Assembly: GCF_017814945.1 (NCBI RefSeq)
Contig: NZ_JAGIPX010000027.1
Location: 2,910-66,909 of the forward strand
DNA length: 64,000 nt
DNA from: Paraburkholderia sp. LEh10
GTDB lineage: Bacteria; Pseudomonadota; Gammaproteobacteria; Burkholderiales; Burkholderiaceae
Reading direction: 5' to 3'
Shown here: positions 8,744 to 17,754 of the stretch, in pieces
How the letters are laid out: each line of letters opens with the position of its first letter
How positions within the stretch are numbered: position 1 is the stretch's first letter
Made by a program: the position numbers and the translations under genes
Notes under the pieces: model-generated
Seen by the model: the letters and a program-made list of their open reading frames with translations, nothing else
Database searches by the model: none
Told to the model about the DNA's origin: nothing

Positions 8744-10243
8744 TCAGGGCCCGTCAGCCCATGCCTTGGCCGCGCGAATCGCGCGCTGCCAGCCGGCGAG
8801 ACAGGCCTGCGCCTGTTCGGCGGGCATCGACGGCGAGAAGCGGCGTTCGAGCTTCCACTGGCTCTGCAATTCGTCGACGTCTTTCCAGTAGCCGACCGCG
8901 AGACCCGCAAGATAGGCGGCGCCGAGCGCCGTCGTTTCGCTGACCTGTGGACGCACGGCGTCGACGCGGAGAATGTCGGCCTGGAACTGCATCAGCAGAT
9001 TATTCGCGCACGCGCCGCCGTCGACGCGCAACTCGTCGACGTGAATGCCCGAATCCGCCTCCATCGCTTTCAGCACGTCGACGGACTGATACGCGATCGA
9101 CTCGAGCGCCGCGCGCGCAATATGCGCGGACGTCGTGCCGCGCGTGACGCCGAACAGCGTGCCACGCGCGCGCGCGTTCCAGTGCGGCGCGCCCAGGCCC
9201 GCGAACGCCGGCACGAGATACACGCCGTCGCAATGCGCGACACCGCGCGCGAGCGTCTCGATCTCCGGCGCGCTGCGGATGATGCCGAGCCCGTCGCGCA
9301 GCCACTGCACGACGGCGCCCGCGATGAAGATGCTGCCTTCGAGCGCATAGTTGACCTGATCGCCGATTTGCCAGGCGATCGTCGTCACGAGATTGTTCTT
9401 CGATTCGATCGGCTTCGTGCCCGTGTTCATCACGAGGAAACAGCCGGTGCCGTACGTGTTCTTCACCATGCCGGAGCGCGTGCACATCTGGCCGAAGAGC
9501 GCGGCATGCTGATCGCCCGCGATGCCCGCGAGCGGAATCTTCGACGCGAACACGGTGGTCTTGGTCGGCCCGTACACCTCCGACGACGGCCGCACTTCGG
9601 GCAACATGCTGCGTGGTATGTCCAGCGCGTCGAGCAGCTCGTCGTCCCATTGCAGCGTGTGGATGTTGAAGAGCATCGTGCGCGACGCGTTGGTCACGTC
9701 GGTGACGTGCAATTCGTGCTTCGTGAAGTTCCACACGAGCCAGCTATCGACGGTGCCGAACGCGAGCTTGCCTTGCTTCGCCTTTTCGCGCGCCCCGTCG
9801 ACGTTATCCAGAATCCAGCGGATCTTGGTTGCGGAGAAGTATGAATCGATCGGCAGGCCAGTCTTCGCGCGGAACGTGTGTTCGAGACCCCGCGCCTTCA
9901 GCTGGTCGCAGAAGTCGGCCGTGCGCCGGTCCTGCCAGACGATCGCGTTATAGACCGGATGGCCCGTTTCACGGTCCCAGACGATCGTTGTCTCACGCTG
10001 GTTCGTGATGCCGATCGCGGCAATCGATGTGCCGTTCAGCCCGGCGTGCGTGACGGCCTCGGCCGCGACGCCTGCCTGGGTCGCCCAGATTTCCTGCGGA
10101 TCGTGCTCGACCCAGCCCGGATGCGGATAGATCTGCCGAAACTCCTTTTGCGCGACGGAGACCACATTGCCGTTGCGATCGAACAGCATGGCCCGCGAAC
10201 TCGTGGTGCCCTGGTCTAGCGCGAGGATGTACTGATCCTGCAT
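8744..10243 (-). CDS. glpK: Glycerol kinase
   Basis: 499 residues, normal for the family. The FGGY kinase signatures are clear: LALDQGTTSSRAMLFD for ATP binding at the N-terminus, GITNQRETTIVWDRETG, the phosphate loop around GAVVQWLRDGLG, and the C-terminal LRVDGGACANNLLMQFQADIL. It converts glycerol to glycerol 3-phosphate in the cytoplasm. It lies 140 bases downstream of glpD on the same strand, so the two probably share a transcript under GlpR. No glycerol facilitator gene is in this window. Confidence 0.97.
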   Translation of the reverse strand: MQDQYILALDQGTTSSRAMLFDRNGNVVSVAQKEFRQIYPHPGWVEHDPQEIWATQAGVAAEAVTHAGLNGTSIAAIGITNQRETTIVWDRETGHPVYNAIVWQDRRTADFCDQLKARGLEHTFRAKTGLPIDSYFSATKIRWILDNVDGAREKAKQGKLAFGTVDSWLVWNFTKHELHVTDVTNASRTMLFNIHTLQWDDELLDALDIPRSMLPEVRPSSEVYGPTKTTVFASKIPLAGIAGDQHAALFGQMCTRSGMVKNTYGTGCFLVMNTGTKPIESKNNLVTTIAWQIGDQVNYALEGSIFIAGAVVQWLRDGLGIIRSAPEIETLARGVAHCDGVYLVPAFAGLGAPHWNARARGTLFGVTRGTTSAHIARAALESIAYQSVDVLKAMEADSGIHVDELRVDGGACANNLLMQFQADILRVDAVRPQVSETTALGAAYLAGLAVGYWKDVDELQSQWKLERRFSPSMPAEQAQACLAGWQRAIRAAKAWADGP

Positions 10244-10383
10244 CGTCTCAATCTCCGTGTTCTTGTCGGGACGGGCGCGGTGTCGCGCTCAGGTCCGGCG
10301 ATATAGGTGTGCTTGTGCCGATTGTTGCATGCGCACTGGCGGCGCGGTTGAATCGCCGCGCGCTCGCACATTGCCCAATGCGG

Positions 10384-11955
10384 TCAGGCGTGCTGCTTCG
10401 AGCCCGCGCGGGCGAACCACGCGTCTATGTCGCGCGTGATGCCGTCGAGCATGTCCGGCTCGACATGCAAGCCGAGTTTCGAGCGGCGCCACAGGACATC
10501 ATGTGCCGTCGTCGCCCATTCGGTTTCGCGCAGATAGCGCAGCTCCGCTTCATACAGGCCGGGCGCGAACTGATGCCCGAGGTCGCCGGTCGCCCGCGCC
10601 GTGCCGACGACGCGCTCAGCCCGCGTGCCGTAGGCCCGCGCATAACGGCGCGCAAGATCGGCGGGAAGCCACGCGTGCCGCTGGCCGAACTGCGACGCGA
10701 AGCGCTCGAAGTCGGCATCCGCGATATCTCCGCCCGGCAGCGGCGCGCCCGCCGTCCACGCAGGCTTGGCTTGCTGCAGCGCCCGGCAGAGATCGTCGAC
10801 GGCTTCTTCCGCGAGCTTGCGAAACGTCGTGATCTTGCCGCCGAACACCGACAGCAACGGCGCTTCGCCCGCGGGCGCGTCGAGTTCAAGCCGGTAGTCG
10901 CGCGTCACGGCCGACGGATTGTCCGCATTCTCGTCTTCGAGTAGCGGACGCACGCCCGAATACGTCCAGTACACATCGCGCGGCGCGATGTGCTTCTTGA
11001 AGTAGCGGTTGATCGAATCGCACAGGTATTGCGTTTCCGCGGCGTCGATCGCGACTGTCGCGGGGTCGCCGTCGTACTCGAGGTCGGTCGTGCCGATCAG
11101 CGTGAAGTCGCGCTCGTAGGGGATCGCGAAAATGATGCGCTTGTCCGGGTTCTGGAAGATGTATGCATGGTCGTGGTCGAACAGGCGCCGCGTGACGATG
11201 TGGCTGCCTTTCACGAGCCGCACGCTGTAGTTCGTTTGATAGTTCGCCTGGTAGTCCGCCTGACAGTTCGCCTCGCTTCTGCGTGCGAGCGGCCCGCGCA
11301 GCAGTTCGCCCACCCACGGGCCCGCCGCGTTCGCAAGCGAGCGGGCGCGCACGGCAAACGTCGAGCCGTCCGCGCGCTGCAGCTGCGCATGCCATTCGCC
11401 GTTCACACGCGTTGCGCCGACCAGCTTCGTGCGCGTCAGGACGCTCGCGCCGTGCTCGCGGGCGTCGAGCGCGTTCAGCACGACGAGGCGCGCATCATCG
11501 ACCCAGCCGTCCGAATAGACGAAGCCACGTTTGATCGAATCGACAAGCGGTTTGCCGGCGGGGTGTCTGCGCATGTCGATGCCGCGCGAGCCGGGCAGCA
11601 GTTCGCGCCGCGCGAGATGATCGTAGAGAAAGAGCCCCGCGCGAATCAGCCAGGCGGGCCGCAGATCGGGCATGTGCGGCATGACGAAACGCAGCGGCCA
11701 CATGATGTGCGGCGCCGCGCGCAGCAGCGTCTCGCGCTCCTGCAGCGCCTTGCGCACGAGTCCGAACTCGCGGTACTCCAGATACCGCAGCCCGCCGTGA
11801 ATCAGCTTGGTGCTCGCCGACGACGTATGCGAAGCGAGGTCGTCCTGTTCACACAGAAGAACGGAGAGGCCGCGCCCGGCCGCATCCCGTGCAATGCCCG
11901 CGCCGTTGATCCCGCCGCCGGCGACGAGCAGGTCGTAGATGGATTCTTGCGTCAC
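10384..11955 (-). CDS. glpD: Aerobic glycerol-3-phosphate dehydrogenase
   Basis: 523 residues from a GTG start, slightly longer than E. coli GlpD. The N-terminal FAD-binding Rossmann fold (LLVAGGGINGAGIARDAAGRGLSVLLCE) is followed by the signature STKLIHGGLRYLEYREF. The C-terminal domain contains SVFGGKITTFRKLAEEAVD. It oxidises glycerol 3-phosphate to dihydroxyacetone phosphate at the inner membrane and passes electrons to quinone. Around residues 227-243 the protein carries a short repeated segment (QADYQANYQTNY) coded by a 12-bp tandem repeat that is not expected in the family. A GlpR-like operator lies about 50-65 bases upstream. Confidence 0.96.
   Translation of the reverse strand: MTQESIYDLLVAGGGINGAGIARDAAGRGLSVLLCEQDDLASHTSSASTKLIHGGLRYLEYREFGLVRKALQERETLLRAAPHIMWPLRFVMPHMPDLRPAWLIRAGLFLYDHLARRELLPGSRGIDMRRHPAGKPLVDSIKRGFVYSDGWVDDARLVVLNALDAREHGASVLTRTKLVGATRVNGEWHAQLQRADGSTFAVRARSLANAAGPWVGELLRGPLARRSEANCQADYQANYQTNYSVRLVKGSHIVTRRLFDHDHAYIFQNPDKRIIFAIPYERDFTLIGTTDLEYDGDPATVAIDAAETQYLCDSINRYFKKHIAPRDVYWTYSGVRPLLEDENADNPSAVTRDYRLELDAPAGEAPLLSVFGGKITTFRKLAEEAVDDLCRALQQAKPAWTAGAPLPGGDIADADFERFASQFGQRHAWLPADLARRYARAYGTRAERVVGTARATGDLGHQFAPGLYEAELRYLRETEWATTAHDVLWRRSKLGLHVEPDMLDGITRDIDAWFARAGSKQHA
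11228..11275. repeat. 12-bp tandem repeat inside glpD
   Basis: Four imperfect copies of a 12-base unit (TAGTTCGCCTGG and variants on the plus strand) encode repeated Gln-x-Asp/Asn-Tyr blocks in GlpD. The unit is a multiple of three, so copy-number change would not shift the frame. Confidence 0.75.
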
Positions 11956-12003
11956 CCGGAGTGCCCTTGACGGTCGAAAAGTAGGGAATATTCAGAATCG
12001 TAA

Positions 12004-12020
12004 TGTTCGTTTTCGAAACT
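12004..12020. promoter_or_regulatory. Candidate GlpR operator upstream of glpD
   Basis: The site TGTTCGTTTTCGAAACT has TTCG/CGAA arms around four bases, resembling DeoR/GlpR operators (TTCG..CGAA cores). A second weaker half-match (AATGAACGGATTCGAAA) follows at about 12023-12039. Both lie between divergent glpD and the lipoprotein gene. Confidence 0.5.
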
Positions 12021-12178
12021 CTAATGAACGGATTCGAAAAAGTAAAGTTCGACTGGCTTGGGATCGGTGCGCGTTTTCGCACGCCGAAGGCGTCGGGTGT
12101 CGCGCGAGTGGCGAGATTCGTGCGTCCGGACGATACTTCCCTCGATTAGCCGCTGTGCGGCGCTACGAGGTGAATCTC

Positions 12179-12568
12179 ATGCGTGAACTCTGGAAAATGG
12201 GCGCGGCGGCGCTGGCGATGACGGCGGCGCTGACGGCATGCGTCAGCACGCCGAGCCTGAGCGGCACCTTGGGCGCGCCGTCGTTCGCGGACCTGCAGGC
12301 GATGTGCGGCAGCCAGCCGGTCGACTACGGGAGCGACGCGCAATCCGTCTATGTCACGCTGTTCGACGCGTATGTCGCGAACCGGCGCGGCGGGCTGAGC
12401 AAGGCGGATTATTGCGCGTTCCAGACGTCGATCGCGCAGCGTTATGCGGCGCTGGGGGCGAGCAGCGACCCGCAGGCGCGCAATCAGTGGGTCGAGTTTT
12501 TCAACGCGCAGCGCGTCAAGGCGATGAGCTGGCGCGCGGCCGTCGATCCGACGTTGCGCAGCGGCTGA
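12179..12568 (+). CDS. Small putative lipoprotein
   Basis: 129 residues from the ATG at 12179, chosen because a lipoprotein signal peptide starts there (MRELWKMGAAALAMTAALTAC) with the lipobox LTAC and modified Cys at residue 21. The mature part has no domain I recognise; it contains two Cys in a short globular, helix-rich region (MCGSQPVDYGSDAQSVYVTL, then YCAFQTSIAQRYAALG). It is probably anchored in the inner or outer membrane facing the periplasm. It is divergent from glpD and may share the regulatory region, but no functional link to glycerol use is shown. Similar short lipoproteins occur in Burkholderia relatives. Confidence 0.7.
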   Translation: MRELWKMGAAALAMTAALTACVSTPSLSGTLGAPSFADLQAMCGSQPVDYGSDAQSVYVTLFDAYVANRRGGLSKADYCAFQTSIAQRYAALGASSDPQARNQWVEFFNAQRVKAMSWRAAVDPTLRSG

Positions 12569-12732
12569 GCGCGCCTTCCAGCGGTTGTGCGAGAAGCCTG
12601 AAAACATAAAGACGGTCAGGCGGGCAAAGCCGCGTGACCGTCCAGGCGTCCGTATGATCGCGTGTCTGTTGCGGACACGCCCACGGCCGCAGGGAGATGA
12701 CTGGCAAACGCGTGATGCTCGATCGCGTGCCG

Positions 12733-12930
12733 TCAGGAAAAGCGCTTGATAGCTCGAAGGGCTGTGTCGCCGGACTCCGTGATGCGCCATTGTTGCAAGC
12801 CCGACGCCAGTTTTTCGAGCTCGACTAACTGCCGTTCGAGCAGTGCGTCGAGTTCTTCGCGTTCCATATCGACCTGATTGGGGGCGTCCTTGACGAGCAA
12901 CAACGTGGCGAATTCATGCGGACTCAGCAT
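12733..12930 (-). CDS. Small conserved hypothetical protein (65 aa)
   Basis: The ATG at 12930 has GGAGAG five bases upstream, preferred to an ATG 18 bases earlier. The product begins MLSPHEFATLLLVKDAPNQ and is mostly helical and acidic (DMEREELDALLERQLVELEKL), ending in a short basic tail. No domain is recognised. Proteins of this shape, starting MLSPHEFATL, occur as single small genes across Burkholderia, which supports a real gene. Function unknown; the reading LVELEKLASGLQQWRITESGDTAL resembles the helix and wing of a small winged-helix, but this is only a guess. Confidence 0.65.
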   Translation of the reverse strand: MLSPHEFATLLLVKDAPNQVDMEREELDALLERQLVELEKLASGLQQWRITESGDTALRAIKRFS

Positions 12931-13297
12931 CGTTTCTCTCCGTGTCAAGCGTACTCGGGTTGCCTTGGCGCCGGCCGACGGCCCTGCCAGCCGGCGGAGG
13001 ATCAGCGGGCCGCTATTCCCGCGGATCAGGCCTGAATGTTTGCTGTCTTTGCCCCATGTCCCGTGCGTTTATTCCGGTCCATGCACATTTAAGGACGTTG
13101 GGGAACTGGAGTGTAGTCAATGGCGGCGGGAAGTCCAAATCGGCCCCAGTAAATTTTCCCGTTGACAGCGCCGCGTGCGAGAGGCGGTCCCGGCAGGACG
13201 CCAGATTCTTGACTTCACTGGAGGTTTTGCGTGCGGTGCAGCATGGCGGAATGACGCTTGCCGACGCACGGAAATGCCGTGGCCGGGGCGCCCGGTC
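12931..13297. other. Gene-free stretch between the small hypothetical gene and glpR
   Basis: 367 bases. No open frame with a credible start, no strong hairpin and no clear promoter was found. It must hold the promoter of the small minus-strand gene and the 3' end of the glpR transcript. Confidence 0.4.
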
Positions 13298-14077
13298 TCA
13301 TTCCGCGATGTAGACCTGCGTGCCCGCGTTGGTCAGCGTTTCGACCATGTCGGCGGGCGGCGGCGCGTCGGTGAAGAGCGAGTCGATCTGGTTCAGATGA
13401 CCCTGGCGCACGAGCGCGGGGCGGCCGAATTTCGAATGGTCGGCGGCGAGGAAGACGGTGCGCGAGTGCTCGATGATCGCTTCCGCGACGCGCACCTCGC
13501 GCGTGTCGAAGTCACGCAGCGTGCCGTCCGTCTCGATGCTCGACGTGCCGATGATCGCGAAGTCGACCTTGAACTGGCGGATGAAGTCGATGGCCAGCTC
13601 GCCGACGATACCCTTGTCCCACGGACGCACGATGCCACCCGTCACCAGCACCTCGCAGTCCGGGTAGCCGCTCATCATGCTCGCGACGTTCAGGTTGTTG
13701 GTGATCACGCGCAATCCGCGGTGACGATTGAGCGCGCGCGCGACTTCTTCCGTGGTCGTGCCGAGATTGATGAAGAGCGACGCCTGATCGGGAATGTGCG
13801 TGGCGACCAGCGCCGCAATGCGACGCTTCTCGTCGTGGAACATCCGCTGCCGCGCGCTGTACGAGACGTTTTCGGAGCTTGTCGGCAGACTGGCGCCGCC
13901 ATGATAGCGGCGCAGCAGGTTCATATCGGCTAGCCAGTTGACGTCGCGGCGGATCGTCTGCGGCGTTACGTCGAAATGCGCGGCCAGATCGTCGACCGTC
14001 ACGAAGCCGTCGCGCTGCACCCACTCCAGCAGTTCCTGTTGACGCGCGTTGAGCGTGAGGCGGGGGTCTCGTGTCAT
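13298..14077 (-). CDS. glpR: DeoR-family repressor of glycerol use (GlpR)
   Basis: 259 residues from the ATG at 14077. A longer form starting at 14170 is possible, as neither start has a strong Shine-Dalgarno. The N-terminal DeoR helix-turn-helix is LNARQQELLEWVQRDGFVTVDDLAAHFDVTPQTIRRDVNWL. The C-terminal DeoR effector domain carries the typical LFINLGTTTEEVARAL, GIVRPWDKGIVGELAIDFI and FLAADHSKFGRPALV. GlpR senses glycerol 3-phosphate and represses glp genes. It reads toward glpD-glpK on the same strand with about 1.3 kb and the small hypothetical gene between. Other DeoR members look alike; the glp context makes GlpR the best call. Confidence 0.88.
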   Translation of the reverse strand: MTRDPRLTLNARQQELLEWVQRDGFVTVDDLAAHFDVTPQTIRRDVNWLADMNLLRRYHGGASLPTSSENVSYSARQRMFHDEKRRIAALVATHIPDQASLFINLGTTTEEVARALNRHRGLRVITNNLNVASMMSGYPDCEVLVTGGIVRPWDKGIVGELAIDFIRQFKVDFAIIGTSSIETDGTLRDFDTREVRVAEAIIEHSRTVFLAADHSKFGRPALVRQGHLNQIDSLFTDAPPPADMVETLTNAGTQVYIAE

Positions 14078-14484
14078 GGTGATTTTTTTGAGCGCCGCAC
14101 CGGAAGCGGGCAAAGGTTGGCTTGGCCGTATTGTAAGACCTTCGTCGCTTTCGTCATCGTCAGTCGGCAACGTCGGATTTTTCGCACGTTTGAGTGTCGG
14201 TTTAAAGGCGCCGTAGTGCGGCTTTAAGGTTGCCAGGTTGTTCGAACGATTCGACTCCGCATCGGCCTTTGCTCATTCGCATGTTGCTTCATTGCCGGCG
14301 CGGAACTGCGATCCTCCGGCACGGTCTGTGCTGTGTAATCTGCGAATTTGCAGAGCACCGGCTAAGATGAAAGAAAGAAGTCAACTGCTGCAAGGCACTG
14401 TGGTGGTCACGGGCGGCGATCGAACCGCGATGCATGCGGATCATGTCCGCGCACGAGGCACCACAGTTTTCGGAGCGAACTTTT
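14078..14484. other. Divergent intergenic region, glpR / ferritin-like gene
   Basis: 407 bases with no credible gene. An imperfect palindrome CTGCGAATTTGCAG at 14340-14353 is the only notable element and might be an operator. The ferritin-like gene's Shine-Dalgarno (GGAG) is at 14472. Confidence 0.4.
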
Positions 14485-15312
14485 ATGCACAACGAGGCTA
14501 GCCACGTGATGCCCTGGCGCATCGAAGATATCGATCTCACTCGCATCGACCGTCAGCGCGCGGTTGCCAATGAGGACCTGCTGCTGCTGCTGTGCGCGGC
14601 ATCGTTCATCGAAAGCGGTACCGATCTCTACACGAGCAATCTGAGCAAGTTCTTCAATGGCGATCCCGAGGTGTCCGCGTGGCTGAACAACGAGTGGGAG
14701 CCGGAAGAGATGCAGCATGGCCGGGCGCTGAAGGCGTACATCGCGCAGGTTTGGCCCGAGTTCGACTGGGATACGGCGTTTCGCAACTTCTTCGAAGAGT
14801 ATTCGAAGACCTGCGACGTCGAAGACTTCGAGAAGACGCGCGCGCTCGAGATGGTCGCGCGCTGCGTCGTCGAGACGGGCACGGCGACGCTGTATCGCGC
14901 GATCGGCGAATGTTCGGATGAACCCGTGCTGAAGCAGATCACCGACAACATCCGCACCGACGAAGTCCGTCACTACAAGCACTTTTTCAAGTACTTCAAG
15001 AAGTACAACAAGATCGAAGGCAATGGGCGCCTTGCCGTGCTGGGCGCGCTGATGCGCCGCGTGATGGAGATCAAGAACGAGGACTCGGAGATCGCGCTGC
15101 GTCACGTCTTCGCGATCCGCTATCCGGAGCGCGTCAACGATCCGGCGTACAACCGCGACAAGGCCGCGCGCGTGAACAGGCTGGTGCGGCACAACCTGTC
15201 GGCGGATATGTGTGTAAAGATGCTGCTCAAGCCGCTCGATTTGCCGGCGAAGATTCAGCCAGGCGTCCACTATCCGCTCGCGAAGATCACGCAGCACGTG
15301 TTTTTCCGCTGA
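14485..15312 (+). CDS. Ferritin-like diiron protein
   Basis: 275 residues from the ATG at 14485 with GGAG nine bases upstream; an earlier in-frame ATG at 14434 lacks one. All-helical, with two diiron-type motifs of the ferritin-like superfamily: EPEEMQHGRALKAYI around residue 71, and IRTDEVRHYKHFFKYFKKY around residue 160, each supplying Glu and His ligands. A further Glu in the helix CVVETGTATLYRAIGE probably completes the site. The layout resembles the acyl-ACP desaturase branch (which has EENRHG and DEKRHE) more than iron-storage ferritins. Function unknown: a desaturase, oxidase or stress iron protein are all possible. It stands alone, followed by a hairpin terminator. Confidence 0.75.
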   Translation: MHNEASHVMPWRIEDIDLTRIDRQRAVANEDLLLLLCAASFIESGTDLYTSNLSKFFNGDPEVSAWLNNEWEPEEMQHGRALKAYIAQVWPEFDWDTAFRNFFEEYSKTCDVEDFEKTRALEMVARCVVETGTATLYRAIGECSDEPVLKQITDNIRTDEVRHYKHFFKYFKKYNKIEGNGRLAVLGALMRRVMEIKNEDSEIALRHVFAIRYPERVNDPAYNRDKAARVNRLVRHNLSADMCVKMLLKPLDLPAKIQPGVHYPLAKITQHVFFR

Positions 15313-15364
15313 ACCGCGCCGGCTGCAGTCTTCTCCCGTTGGTTCGCTTCGACTGCTGACGAAT

Positions 15365-15391
15365 GAATGGCCCGCTTCGCGCGGGCCATTC
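15365..15391 (+). terminator. Hairpin after the ferritin-like gene
   Basis: An 11-bp perfect stem GAATGGCCCGC / GCGGGCCATTC with a TTCGC loop. There is no T run, so termination efficiency is uncertain. Confidence 0.55.
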
Positions 15392-15450
15392 GCATTGGCG
15401 ATGAACAACGCGCAGAGCGCTTACGCGCGCATTCGACGGAGGAAAGACTC

Positions 15451-15966
15451 ATGACGGCATCCGCGGATCAGAACCACGCACTCGACCAGCAGGTATTCGA
15501 CGAATGGCCCGTCGAATTGCGTGCGCAATTCGACGGCGCAGCGCTCGAATCGAAAGTGGGCTTTACGGCCTCGCTCGTGACGGCTGACGAAAGCGGCGCG
15601 CATTTGCGTACGTCGCTGCTCGGCATCGGTGAGTTGTATGCACCGGATTCGCGCACGCTATGCATCGCGCTGTGGCCGCAGTCGCGTGCGGCGCGGGCGA
15701 TTGCGCGCAGCGGCCGCGCCGCGCTGACGTTCGTGTTCGACGAGGCGTTCTATCAGGTTCAGCTTGCGCTTGCGCCATTAAAGGGCGAAGGCGCGGGTCT
15801 TGCCTGCTTCGCGGGCTCGATCGAATCGGGCGAAGCACAGCGCGTGCGATACGCGCGGCTGACGGCGGGCATCACGTTCGAACTGGAGGAGGGGAGAGAC
15901 GCGGTACTCGAGCGCTGGACACAGCAGATCGAGTACCTGAAGAAGGCCGTGGGCGGCGACCGGTGA
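15451..15966 (+). CDS. Pyridoxamine 5'-phosphate oxidase-like FMN-binding split-barrel protein
   Basis: 171 residues from the ATG at 15451, with GGAGGAAAG directly ahead. The pattern of beta strands fits a split barrel: VGFTASLVTADESGAHLRTSLLGIGELYAPDSRTLCIALWPQSRAARAIARSGRAALTFVFD in short blocks, ending in helical LEEGRDAVLERWTQQIEYLKK. Such proteins bind FMN or F420-like cofactors and often reduce small molecules or sense oxidative state. It is shorter than PdxH and lacks the pyridoxal-specific C-terminal arginines, so it is not the vitamin B6 enzyme. No operon partner is present. Confidence 0.65.
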   Translation: MTASADQNHALDQQVFDEWPVELRAQFDGAALESKVGFTASLVTADESGAHLRTSLLGIGELYAPDSRTLCIALWPQSRAARAIARSGRAALTFVFDEAFYQVQLALAPLKGEGAGLACFAGSIESGEAQRVRYARLTAGITFELEEGRDAVLERWTQQIEYLKKAVGGDR

Positions 15967-16023
15967 TAGCGGAGTGGCGCCGCCAGTGCGTGTGAGCGGC
16001 AGCGCCTGATTTGCTGATACGCG

Positions 16024-17559
16024 TCAGTTGCCGCGCTGACCGTCGCGCGTCGATTGCGTGCGGCGCGGCGCATCGCTGCGCGCCTTGCCGCCGCCGAGCA
16101 GTGCGCCGGGGTTCGCGTTGCGCGGTTTGCGCGGCGCGTGCGAAGTCCCTTCATGCGCTGCGGCGCGTGGCTTGTCCTGGTGACGCGGATCGTCGTTGCG
16201 CACATGCGCGGGCTTCGGGCCTTGCGGCTTGGCTGGTTGCTTCGGTTTGTCGCCCGGGCCGCGCTGAGCGCCGCGCGCCGTGCCGTTGTTCGCGCCCGTG
16301 CCTTCGCGCTTCGGTTGATGCTGGCCTTGCCGCTGACCCTGCCCTTGCCCTTGCCCCTGACGCGGCTGACGGCCGCTGCTGCCTTGTCCACGGCGCTGGA
16401 TCGGCTCGGGGCGCGCATTCGGATCAGGCTCGAAGCCCGCGATCACTTCTTGCGGCACCGCGCGCTTGATCAGCTTCTCGATGTCCTTCAGCAGTTGCAG
16501 CTCGTCGACGCACACCAGCGACACCGCCTCGCCCGTCGCGCCCGCGCGGCCCGTGCGGCCGATGCGATGCACGTAGTCTTCCGGCACGTTCGGCAGATCG
16601 AAGTTGACGACGTGCGGCAGTTGATCGATATCGATGCCGCGCGCTGCGATGTCGGTGGCGACCAGCACTTGCAGCGTGCCGTCCTTGAACTCGGACAGGG
16701 CGCGCGTGCGAGCCGACTGGCTCTTGTTGCCGTGAATCGCGAGCGCGCTGATGCCGTCCTTTGTCAGCTGTTCGGCGAGCCGGTTCGCACCGTGCTTCGT
16801 GCGCGTGAACACGAGCACCTGGAACCAGTTGTGCCGCTTGATCAGATGCGTGAGCAGTTCCCGCTTGCGGTCGCGATCGACGGGGTGAATCTTTTGCGCG
16901 ACCGTTTCTGCCGTCGTGTTGCGGCGAGCGACTTCGATCAGCGCGGGCGAGTCGAGCAGGCTGTCGGCGAGCGCCTTGATCTCGTCGGAGAACGTCGCCG
17001 AGAACAGCAGGTTCTGGCGCTTCGGCGGCAGCTTCGCAAGCACGCGCTTGATGTCGTGAATGAAGCCCATATCGAGCATGCGGTCGGCTTCGTCGAGCAC
17101 GAGAATCTCGAGATGCGACAGATCGATGGTCTTCTGCTGCATGTGATCGAGCAGACGCCCCGGCGTCGCGACGACGATATCGACGCCGCGCCTCAACGCA
17201 TCGATTTGCGGGTTGATGCCGACGCCGCCGAACATCACCGTCGACTTCAGCTTCAGATACTTGCCGTAAGCGCGCACGCTTTCTTCCACTTGCGCGGCGA
17301 GTTCGCGCGTCGGCGTGAGGATCAGCGCACGGATGACGCGCTTGCCGTTCGGCGCGGGCACCATCGTCAGCAGACGTTGCAGGATGGGCAGCGTAAAGCC
17401 GGCCGTTTTGCCCGTGCCCGTCTGGGCACCCGCCATCAGATCGCCGCCGTTGAGCACGGCGGGAATGGCTTGCTGTTGGATCGGAGTCGGCGACGTGTAG
17501 CCGAGTTCGTTGACTGCGCGGACCAGCGGTTCGGATAAGCCGAGAGAATCAAAAGACAT
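16024..17559 (-). CDS. rhlE: DEAD-box RNA helicase, RhlE type
   Basis: 511 residues from the ATG at 17559, preferred over an upstream in-frame start because AAAGAG sits just ahead of it. All helicase motifs are visible: the Q motif with YTSPTPIQQQAIP, motif I AGAQTGTGKT, Ia PTRELAAQ, Ib TPGRLLDHM, II DEAD, III SAT, and the C-terminal domain with ATDIAARGID and HRIGRTGRAG. The last 130 residues are a Gly/Gln/Arg-rich basic tail (QGQGQGQGQRQGQHQ region), typical of RhlE in this group and probably RNA-binding. It unwinds short RNA duplexes in ribosome assembly or RNA decay. The gene is monocistronic. Confidence 0.94.
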   Translation of the reverse strand: MSFDSLGLSEPLVRAVNELGYTSPTPIQQQAIPAVLNGGDLMAGAQTGTGKTAGFTLPILQRLLTMVPAPNGKRVIRALILTPTRELAAQVEESVRAYGKYLKLKSTVMFGGVGINPQIDALRRGVDIVVATPGRLLDHMQQKTIDLSHLEILVLDEADRMLDMGFIHDIKRVLAKLPPKRQNLLFSATFSDEIKALADSLLDSPALIEVARRNTTAETVAQKIHPVDRDRKRELLTHLIKRHNWFQVLVFTRTKHGANRLAEQLTKDGISALAIHGNKSQSARTRALSEFKDGTLQVLVATDIAARGIDIDQLPHVVNFDLPNVPEDYVHRIGRTGRAGATGEAVSLVCVDELQLLKDIEKLIKRAVPQEVIAGFEPDPNARPEPIQRRGQGSSGRQPRQGQGQGQGQRQGQHQPKREGTGANNGTARGAQRGPGDKPKQPAKPQGPKPAHVRNDDPRHQDKPRAAAHEGTSHAPRKPRNANPGALLGGGKARSDAPRRTQSTRDGQRGN

Positions 17560-17754
17560 AAAAACTCTTTGCAATGCAATTGTGCAAACGATGTGAACGC
17601 AGCCTTCAGGCGCATTCACGGGCGATCAGAACCATCGCTCGCCCGACACTCACCGTTTACGGAGAAATCGGCGGCACGCGCGACGCGTGCCGAATGCTCG
17701 ACGCGCTATGCAGACACGTCGACTGGCATTAAGTTGCATCGGCCGTCACGCGCG

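Noticed and set aside
12948..13165. Small plus-strand frames in the 12.9-13.2 kb gap
   Set aside because: No ribosome site and no protein-like composition.
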